Below, in pieces: positions 6,859 to 11,786 of a stretch of 11,786 bases of DNA. The position numbers and the translations under genes were made by a program. This DNA comes from Firmicutes bacterium OM04-13BH. GTDB lineage: Bacteria > Bacillota > Clostridia > Lachnospirales > Lachnospiraceae. The stretch's first letter is position 1; each line of letters starts with the position of its first letter. The notes under the pieces are model-generated. The model did not search any database. It was not told the origin of the DNA and worked only from the letters and a program-made list of their open reading frames with translations. The DNA lies in the NCBI GenBank assembly GCA_003481745.1, contig QULP01000005.1:333349-345134 (forward strand), in the 5' to 3' direction.

Positions 6859-6894
6859 AGAGGCTGCGTAACAAAACTGCGCAGTCTCTTTTTT
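6859..6894 (+). terminator. internal terminator hairpin between binding protein and GH32 gene
   Basis: A 10-bp stem (6859-6868 with 6880-6889, one G-U pair) with an 11-base loop is followed by T at 6889-6894. It lies inside what is otherwise one operon, and I see no convincing promoter between it and the GH32 start. It probably acts as a partial terminator or as a 3' stabiliser that keeps transporter, and above all binding protein, mRNA more abundant than the enzyme mRNA. Confidence 0.8.
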
Positions 6895-6918
6895 GAAATT
6901 TTTTTTGGAGGAAAAGGA

Positions 6919-8403
6919 ATGATTAACGATAAATTAAAAAAGGCGAGAGAATATGAAGTACGGAAAGAAAAAGAAATTGCTCCGGATAAAAGACCGGCGT
7001 TTCACCTGACTCCAAGAGTCGGCTGGATGAATGACCCGAATGGATTTTCTTATCATAATGGAGAGTATCATTTGTTTTATCAGTATCATCCGTATGGTAC
7101 AAACTGGGGACCAATGCACTGGGGACATGCAGTAAGTAAAGATTTATTAAAATGGGAATATTGTCCGACAGCACTTGCACCAGATGAAAGTTATGATAAT
7201 TTTGGATGTTTTTCGGGAAGTGCGGATACTTTGGATGACGGAAGGCAGATTCTTATGTATACAGGTGTTCAAAGCACAAAAGATGAAGATGGAAAAGAGA
7301 TTGTGTTTCAGACTCAATGTATTGCAGTTGGAGATGGAACAAATTTTGAAAAATATGAAAAAAATCCAGTAATTACTGCAGATGCTTTACCGGAAGGTGC
7401 AAGTAAAATTGATTTCCGTGACCCGAAAATCTGGAAAGAAAAAGATGGAACATTTCGCTGTGTAGTTGGAAGCAGACCGGCAGATGGAAGTGGACAGATC
7501 TTATTATATAGCAGCAAAGATGGATTTTCCTGGAACTTTGAACAGATTTTGATTCAAAACAAAAATCGTTTTGGAAAAATGTGGGAGTGCCCGGATTTCT
7601 TTGAAGTGGATGGAAAATGGCTGTTGATGGTCAGCCCTCAGGATATGATGCCGGTAGGCCTGGAATATGGAGCAGGAAATGGAACATTATGCGTAGCAGG
7701 TCATTTGGACGAAAACAAACATTTGGTAGAAGAATATACACAGTCGATTGATTATGGAATTGATTTTTATGCACCGCAGACTGTTTTAGCACCGGATGGA
7801 AGACGTATTATGATTGGCTGGATGCAGAACTGGGATACCTGTGGAGTACGGGAAGATGACATGAAATGGTTTGGTCAGACAAGCTGTCCGAGAGAAATTC
7901 AGTTTGTAGATGGAAAACTGATTCAGAATCCAATTCGTGAATTGAGCAATTATCATAAGAATACCGTTTCTTATTCAGAAGTGCTTATATCTGACTGTAT
8001 TTCTTTAGAAAAAGTCAGCGGAAGAATGATTGACCTGGAAATGGAAATTAAACCGGAAGATGAAGAAAATTGTTATGATAAATTTGTAATCCAATTTGCC
8101 AAAAACGAAAGCTTTCATTCGGATATTGTATTTTATCCAAAAGAATCTGTTCTGGAAATTGACCGTAGTTGGTCAGGTATCAGAAGAGCCGTACAGCATC
8201 AGAAAAAATGTAAAGTGGCAGATAATAACGGAAGTATAAAATTACGTGTGATTCTTGACAGATACAGTGTAGAAGTTTTTGTAAATGATGGAGAACAGGC
8301 AATGTCAATGGCAGTATTTACAGAACAATGTGCGGATGAAATTTGCTTTTATGCAGAGGGAAAAGTGAAAGCTAATGTGACAAAAAGTGATTTAGAATTT
8401 TAA
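6919..8403 (+). CDS. sacA: GH32 beta-fructosidase (sucrose / fructo-oligosaccharide hydrolase)
   Basis: This enzyme cleaves terminal beta-fructosyl bonds, releasing fructose from sucrose, sucrose phosphate or short fructans. The 494-residue protein has no signal peptide, so it acts in the cytoplasm. The catalytic five-blade propeller (about 25-335) shows all three GH32 catalytic motifs: WMNDPNG (36-42) with nucleophile D39, FRDP (166-169) with D168, and WECPDFF (222-228) with acid/base E223. FSGS is at 98-101. A C-terminal beta-sandwich (about 355-490) carries LRVILDRYSVEVFVNDGE (442-459). GGAGG (6907-6911) lies 7 nt before the ATG. In PTS systems such enzymes act on sucrose-6-phosphate, but here the uptake route is an ABC importer, so an unphosphorylated substrate is more likely. 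The exact chain-length preference cannot be read from the sequence. Confidence 0.95.
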   Translation: MINDKLKKAREYEVRKEKEIAPDKRPAFHLTPRVGWMNDPNGFSYHNGEYHLFYQYHPYGTNWGPMHWGHAVSKDLLKWEYCPTALAPDESYDNFGCFSGSADTLDDGRQILMYTGVQSTKDEDGKEIVFQTQCIAVGDGTNFEKYEKNPVITADALPEGASKIDFRDPKIWKEKDGTFRCVVGSRPADGSGQILLYSSKDGFSWNFEQILIQNKNRFGKMWECPDFFEVDGKWLLMVSPQDMMPVGLEYGAGNGTLCVAGHLDENKHLVEEYTQSIDYGIDFYAPQTVLAPDGRRIMIGWMQNWDTCGVREDDMKWFGQTSCPREIQFVDGKLIQNPIRELSNYHKNTVSYSEVLISDCISLEKVSGRMIDLEMEIKPEDEENCYDKFVIQFAKNESFHSDIVFYPKESVLEIDRSWSGIRRAVQHQKKCKVADNNGSIKLRVILDRYSVEVFVNDGEQAMSMAVFTEQCADEICFYAEGKVKANVTKSDLEF

Positions 8404-8454
8404 AAAAGAGTTGATTTTAGAAAAATTTTAATCTAAGAAAGCTGGGCTAAGAAA

Positions 8455-9408
8455 ATGACAGATGTAACCGCATTGGGAGAATTATTAATTGATTTCACAG
8501 AAAATGGAATCAGTGAGCAGGGAAATCCGATTTTAGAAGCTAATCCAGGAGGCGCACCATGTAATGTGCTGGCAATGCTTACCAAACTTGGAAATCAAAC
8601 ATTATTTATCGGAAAAGTTGGAAATGACAGTCTGGGAAAGATGCTAAAAGATAAGGTAACAGCACTGGGAATAGATACAACTTATCTGTATCAGGATGAG
8701 ATAGTGCATACGACACTTGCTTTTGTACATACTGCAGAAGATGGAGACAGAGAATTTTCATTCTATCGAAATCCAGGCGCAGATATGATGCTTCGTGCAG
8801 AAGAAGTGAATGAAGAAGCAATAAAAGAATCAAAAATTTTTCACTTTGGAACGCTTTCGACGACTCATGAAGGAGTACGCGCAGCAACCAAAAAGGCAGT
8901 GGAAACAGCAAAACAAAATCAGGTTTTAATTTCCTTTGATCCGAATTTAAGAGAGCCATTGTGGGATAGTTTAGATGAGGCAAGGAAACAGGTTTCTTAT
9001 GGAATGAGTATGTGCGATATCCTGAAAATTTCGGATAATGAAATTGAATGGTATACCGGAGAAAGCGACTATACAAAAGCAGTTGAGAAAATTTTGGAAA
9101 ACTATCAGATTCCGCTGATTCTGGTTTCTATGGGAAAACAGGGAAGCCGTGCATATTATAAAAATCAGATGGTAGAAGTACCGGCGATTCTTCAGAAAAA
9201 TACAATCGAGACAACGGGTGCGGGGGATACCTTTGATGCCTGTGTATTAGACTATATTTTAAAACATGGACTGGAAAATTTGTCTGAACAAAGTTTAAAG
9301 GAAATGCTTACTTTTGCAAACGCAGCAGCGTCGATTGTCACAACCAGAAAAGGGGCACTCTGTGTGATGCCATCAAAGGAAGACGTAGAAGAAATTTTGA
9401 AAAAATAA
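8455..9408 (+). CDS. scrK: fructokinase, PfkB family
   Basis: This enzyme uses ATP to phosphorylate free fructose released by the GH32 enzyme, feeding it into glycolysis. The 317-residue length and motifs fit ScrK-type fructokinases: N-terminal DVTALGELLIDF (3-14), the substrate-side PGGAPCNV (31-38), FDPNLR (161-166), and PfkB signature 2 TTGAGDTFDACVLDYIL (253-269) with catalytic base D258. It starts 51 bases after the GH32 stop and belongs to the same operon. The ATG at 8455 is the only sensible start because an in-frame stop lies at 8434-8436. No good Shine-Dalgarno sequence precedes it, unlike every upstream gene of the operon. Fructose as substrate is strongly supported by context; other PfkB sugars are possible but less likely. 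Confidence 0.93.
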   Translation: MTDVTALGELLIDFTENGISEQGNPILEANPGGAPCNVLAMLTKLGNQTLFIGKVGNDSLGKMLKDKVTALGIDTTYLYQDEIVHTTLAFVHTAEDGDREFSFYRNPGADMMLRAEEVNEEAIKESKIFHFGTLSTTHEGVRAATKKAVETAKQNQVLISFDPNLREPLWDSLDEARKQVSYGMSMCDILKISDNEIEWYTGESDYTKAVEKILENYQIPLILVSMGKQGSRAYYKNQMVEVPAILQKNTIETTGAGDTFDACVLDYILKHGLENLSEQSLKEMLTFANAAASIVTTRKGALCVMPSKEDVEEILKK

Positions 9409-9416
9409 GAAATGAG

Positions 9417-9458
9417 GGAGCAATTTAAGGCAGATTCAAAGCCGCTTTAAATTGCTCC
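9417..9458 (+). terminator. strong hairpin after fructokinase, possible terminator
   Basis: A perfect 12-bp stem pairs 9417-9428 (GGAGCAATTTAA) with 9447-9458. An inner GGC/GCC pairing (9429-9431 with 9441-9443) leaves a 3-base bulge. It begins 8 bases after the stop codon of the fructokinase. The following sequence is only weakly T-rich, so it may act as an mRNA 3' stabiliser or incomplete terminator, backed by the second hairpin. Confidence 0.6.
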
Positions 9459-9534
9459 TTGCTTGTTACAGCAGTGTCCGCTTTACAACGTATTGAGCAG
9501 AGATTAATCGAAAAATTTTGACAGGTGAAGTCTG

Positions 9535-9575
9535 AAAAAAACAGGAGAACAATAAAAGTTTCTCCTGTTTTTTTT
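9535..9575. terminator. intrinsic terminator of the sugar operon
   Basis: The stem ACAGGAGAA (9541-9549) pairs with TTCTCCTGT (9560-9568) around a 10-base loop and is followed by eight T at 9568-9575. The A-run 9535-9541 on the other side makes it usable in both directions. Between the first hairpin and this one (9459-9534) I see no gene. Confidence 0.9.
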
Positions 9576-9603
9576 GCAAGAATAAGCCAAAGTATGGTAT
9601 GAT
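9574..9603 (+). promoter_or_regulatory. probable promoter of the diguanylate cyclase gene
   Basis: An extended -10, TGGTATGAT (core TATGAT at 9598-9603), is preceded 18 bases upstream by a weak -35 TTGCAA (9574-9579). The -35 overlaps the T-run of the terminator. Transcription would start near 9610, about 33 nt before the start codon. The good -10 and weak -35 suggest modest constitutive expression. Confidence 0.6.
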
Positions 9604-9642
9604 ATAGGCAGGTGACTAAAAAAGAGGGATTGAGCGAAAAAA

Positions 9643-10758
9643 ATGAAAAAACTATGGGATTGGGTGAAGAATGTCTGGGTATATTCAGGTCTGTCAAAAG
9701 AAAACTACGAAAATATCCAGCAAAGTGTGGCGCATAAAAATGCAAGATTGTTAAAAAATGCGATTCGTTCTTTTGAAGTGCTCACAGGAGTATTATTAAT
9801 TGCAGTGTTCTTTTTTTCACAATTAAATGCGTTGAAGAGTTTTTTGATTCTTACTTTTATCGGTATGATGATGATGGAAATTATAGTACGTGTCTGTGAT
9901 TTGAATAATTTTAGGACACTTCGGAGTGTCTGTTATGTATTTCTAAGTATAGTTTATTTATTTGCAGCGGTTTCGGGTACGGTTGGAAGTCCGAAACAGA
10001 GTGCAATTTTATATTTTATTTTATTGTTTGTAGGACCGCTTTTGTTTATTGACAAGCCATATCGGATGTCGTTGTTTCTCTGCATTATGACGGTGATTTT
10101 TCGATCTTTTGCACTGCATTATAAAGAGCCGGAGATTGCGAATTTTGATGTATTAAATGCAATCATTTATACGATGCTTGCGATTTTATTATATCTTTTG
10201 ACCAGTCGTACCAAAGCAGATGAGCATCGGCTTAGATGGGAAATCGCTAAGCAGAGAGATACAGATGAGCTGACAAAGCTTTTAACCAAAAATGCGATAG
10301 AGAGAAAGATAAAACGGTATATGGAGTTAACTCCGTCCAAGCCGGCAATGATGCTGGTGATCGATTTGGATAATTTTAAACATATCAATGACACGTTCGG
10401 ACATGCTTATGGAGATGCAGTACTGCGTCTGATGGGAGAATGTATTAGAAGTAATTTCAGAGAAGATGATTATAAGGGAAGATTTGGCGGAGACGAATTT
10501 GTAGTATTTCTTCCAGGTATAGATGATAAGCAGCAGGTAGTAACCTATGTCAACAATCTGGTGGAAATGATGAAAGCTCATGTCAGAACGCCGGAGAGTG
10601 CAAATCCGGTACATGGAAGTATTGGGATTGCGCTGTATCCAAAACATGCGTCTACTTATGAAGAATTATTTAAAAAAGCAGATGAAGCATTGTATGCTTC
10701 AAAAGAACGAGGAAAAGACCGCTATACATTCTATATATCAAAAGAAGTATTAAAATAA
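9643..10758 (+). CDS. membrane-bound diguanylate cyclase (GGDEF)
   Basis: This protein is expected to make the second messenger cyclic di-GMP from two GTP. The 371-residue protein has a short cytoplasmic N-terminus, about six membrane helices (roughly 44-60, 66-84, 95-113, 121-137, 141-157, 170-187) and a C-terminal GGDEF domain (about 205-365). The active site is complete: GGDEF at 282-286 and metal-binding D241 in VIDLDNFKHIND. An intact inhibitory I-site, R273-E-D-D276, sits exactly five residues before GGDEF, so product inhibition is likely. The start of the domain reads DELTKLLTKNAI instead of the common D-LTGL-NR. The membrane part is not a sensor family I recognise. AGAGGG lies 14 nt before the ATG, a long spacing, but an in-frame stop at 9631 excludes longer starts. 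The 85-residue gene follows after 27 bases. Confidence 0.94.
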   Translation: MKKLWDWVKNVWVYSGLSKENYENIQQSVAHKNARLLKNAIRSFEVLTGVLLIAVFFFSQLNALKSFLILTFIGMMMMEIIVRVCDLNNFRTLRSVCYVFLSIVYLFAAVSGTVGSPKQSAILYFILLFVGPLLFIDKPYRMSLFLCIMTVIFRSFALHYKEPEIANFDVLNAIIYTMLAILLYLLTSRTKADEHRLRWEIAKQRDTDELTKLLTKNAIERKIKRYMELTPSKPAMMLVIDLDNFKHINDTFGHAYGDAVLRLMGECIRSNFREDDYKGRFGGDEFVVFLPGIDDKQQVVTYVNNLVEMMKAHVRTPESANPVHGSIGIALYPKHASTYEELFKKADEALYASKERGKDRYTFYISKEVLK

Positions 10759-10785
10759 AAGTCGGAAAGGGTTCGGTGAGTTATT

Positions 10786-11043
10786 ATGGAAGAATTATAT
10801 CAGGCAATTGAAGAAAAAATAAAAGCTTCGGGTTATCCGAGAGCAATTTCAGGAGCAGATGTGTACGATGATATCTGTGACCAGATTGAAGGAAAAGAGA
10901 ATGGAAGTTATTTATTATTATCCAAATTTGAGGACGATGTAATATTTGAGTACCATGTGACCATTCAGGATGAAGAATTTAATCTTGGAATTTTGACCAT
11001 GCGTACTCCGGAAGGAATATTTGAAGCTGATTTTGATAAATGA
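10786..11043 (+). CDS. 85-residue acidic protein of unknown function
   Basis: I do not recognise this protein. It is 85 residues, acidic and soluble, with no membrane segment or signal peptide. The N-terminal half is helical in character (EELYQAIEEKIKASG, then ADVYDDICDQIEG). The C-terminal half alternates like beta strands (SYLLLSKFEDDVIFEYHVTIQDEEFNLGILTMRT). GGTGAG (10775-10780) lies 5 nt before the ATG. Its good ribosome site and position 27 bases after the GGDEF gene support a real gene in the same transcript. The stop codon (11041-11043) coincides with the apparent border of the IS element, so the original C-terminus could have been slightly different. A link to cyclic di-GMP is only positional. 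Confidence 0.8.
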   Translation: MEELYQAIEEKIKASGYPRAISGADVYDDICDQIEGKENGSYLLLSKFEDDVIFEYHVTIQDEEFNLGILTMRTPEGIFEADFDK

Positions 11044-11174
11044 ATTACCAACTCCCATGCGGTGCATAGCTCCTATGGAAGTGGTATCTGGGTGGCAGCA
11101 GGACACTTTATAAGTCGTCTTTCGAACCTAAAAATAAGCTGTCCACCACCTGCCGAGGCCGTTCACGCGGCCGC
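11041..11174 (-). ncRNA. putative omegaRNA (reRNA) / right-end structure of the IS element
   Basis: On the minus strand, tnpB mRNA runs on through several hairpins. GGCCG/CGGCC (11157-11161 with 11168-11172) has the tnpB stop codon in its 6-base loop. A long two-part stem pairs 11091-11095 with 11146-11150 and 11101-11105 with 11140-11144. Near the tip, ATGC-GGT-GCAT (11058-11068) and an imperfect pairing of the 11051-11059 and 11074-11082 segments compete. TnpB proteins of this family are known to use an RNA from the gene's 3' end and right end as guide scaffold, with the guide taken from flanking DNA. That this copy makes such an RNA is inference. Confidence 0.55.
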
Positions 11175-11786
11175 TATCCCTTTTACGGAAATACTTAGGG
11201 GATTCAGTTCGTGGAATCCTGACACTTCAGGTGATGCGAGGAATGAAAAATCAGTTATGCTGTTCCATGCATCTGTTATGGCCTTGCGCATGATATTTGC
11301 GGCACCGTTGCAGTCGGCATTGATGATCATGCCGTTAAAGCAGCGGTAGAGACTGCGGCTTATGCGCCTGCCAGAAAATACCGCATTTTCGGCATCAACG
11401 CCATAAACAGGAATGTAGTCCATTGCTGTTATGTCAGCCTGTGAGGTGTATGACTCTTCCTGCATGATTGTCTTTATTCCGGCATCAGATGCTTTGTAAA
11501 TAATCATCTGTTTGAGCAGCCCTGTAGGCATTGAGACAAAGTTCTGGTTGTTCTGTGAACCCATGTCGCAGTCCTGTTTCCAGCGTTTGTTTTCGCCAAG
11601 AACAAGTGTACCGGCGTGATGTTCCATGCAGTAGTTTATAATGCTGCGGCTGATTTTATGGCACTGATCCTTAATGAAATCGGCATGATGCCGGCTTAAG
11701 GCGCTCAGATATCTGGAGCTGGCATGCCTGTGTTCATGACCTTTTGTGATAATGCTGACAGCTTTGGCTCTCTTTTTGTGAAACCA
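11163..11786 (-). CDS. tnpB: TnpB (IS605 OrfB) RNA-guided nuclease, 5' end outside window
   Basis: The frame is open from the window edge (11786) to the stop at 11163-11165, giving the C-terminal 207 residues. Counting from the ATG at 11627, which is an internal methionine and not the start, recognisable family stretches are GENKRWKQ (11-18), the DMGSQNNQNFVSMP segment (21-34), QEESYTSQAD (56-65), FSGRRISRSLYR (84-95) and NADCNGAANI (103-112) with the RuvC-III aspartate D105. Upstream of the ATG, SRHHADFIKDQCHKISRSI matches the helical part before it. The usual zinc-finger CxxC pairs after YTS are absent, and no Glu sits in the standard 'xIExL' form; the EE pair at 57-58 could serve instead. 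TnpB is an omegaRNA-guided DNA nuclease that helps the element persist. The first RuvC aspartate lies outside the window, so activity cannot be judged. Confidence 0.88.
   Translation of the reverse strand, partial: WFHKKRAKAVSIITKGHEHRHASSRYLSALSRHHADFIKDQCHKISRSIINYCMEHHAGTLVLGENKRWKQDCDMGSQNNQNFVSMPTGLLKQMIIYKASDAGIKTIMQEESYTSQADITAMDYIPVYGVDAENAVFSGRRISRSLYRCFNGMIINADCNGAANIMRKAITDAWNSITDFSFLASPEVSGFHELNPLSISVKGIAAA

Larger units (their letters stand above)
11041..11786 (-). mobile_element. right part of an IS200/IS605-type element
   Basis: The region holds the 3' part of a tnpB gene and the structured end after it, which is the right-end layout of IS200/IS605 elements. Base composition changes at about 11041: the preceding genes are A+T-rich, while this part is clearly richer in G and C and uses different codons, a sign of transfer. 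The left end, any tnpA and the first part of tnpB lie beyond the window. The exact right tip is not proved; I place it at 11041 because homogeneous host-like coding sequence ends there. Confidence 0.75.

Noticed and set aside
8606..9076. Long open frame on the minus strand
   Set aside because: It is entirely opposite the fructokinase gene, has no family-like features and no ribosome site; it is a coding shadow.
9518..9523. TTGACA as a -35 box of another promoter
   Set aside because: No -10 box lies 16-18 bases downstream; that position is the terminator stem.
11121..11128. GGTTCGAA on the minus strand resembling a tRNA T-loop
   Set aside because: No acceptor, D or anticodon stems can be formed around it; it lies in the IS right-end structure.
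11062..11349. Open frame on the plus strand within the IS element
   Set aside because: It overlaps the tnpB C-terminus and right-end hairpins and matches no family; tnpB on the other strand explains the region.
1..11786. CRISPR array, tRNA or rRNA genes
   Set aside because: No regularly spaced repeats of the right length and no tRNA or rRNA sequence could be recognised.

Overview
The window looks like chromosome from an anaerobic Firmicute, most likely a gut Lachnospiraceae. The DNA is A+T-rich and AGA-rich in codon use, with strong AGGAGG-type ribosome sites and sigma-A TTGACA/TATAAT promoters. The gene content also fits: CIRCE heat-shock control, LplB/YtcP-type sugar ABC permeases, a LacI-YesL pair and a GH32 hydrolase with fructokinase. 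The family is inferred from protein style; no species is claimed.

Layout. (1) 1-755: a CIRCE operator over a sigma-A promoter, a roughly 130-nt leader, an Hsp20 small heat-shock protein and a bidirectional terminator. (2) 731-2996, minus strand: a tight three-gene unit read as lacI-type regulator, then YesL/DUF624 membrane protein, then a 187-residue membrane-anchored protein that resembles part of a solute-binding protein. (3) 2997-3296: a divergent control region with two near-consensus promoters facing away from each other. It holds four copies of a CAAATG(T) box placed almost symmetrically around them, and phased A-tracts between. (4) 3297-9408, plus strand: two ABC permeases, a solute-binding lipoprotein, an internal terminator hairpin, a cytoplasmic GH32 beta-fructosidase and a PfkB fructokinase, closed by hairpins at 9417-9458 and 9535-9575. 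(5) 9574-11043: an extended -10 promoter, a six-helix membrane diguanylate cyclase and an 85-residue protein of unknown function. (6) 11041-11786: the 3' part of an IS200/IS605-type element on the minus strand. It contains the C-terminal 207 residues of a TnpB and a structured right end that is probably the omegaRNA/reRNA region. This part is visibly richer in G+C than the rest and looks acquired.

How the genes work together. Blocks 2-4 read as one fructo-oligosaccharide or sucrose utilisation locus. The lipoprotein captures sugar, the two permeases import it without phosphorylation using an ATPase encoded elsewhere, the GH32 enzyme cuts off fructose in the cytoplasm, and the fructokinase makes fructose phosphate. 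The divergent LacI-type protein probably controls both itself and the catabolic operon through the CAAATG boxes. The parts I find least explained are the YesL plus membrane-anchored protein made together with the repressor, the symmetric operator layout, and a TnpB that lacks the usual zinc-finger cysteines and has an unusual arrangement of acidic residues.
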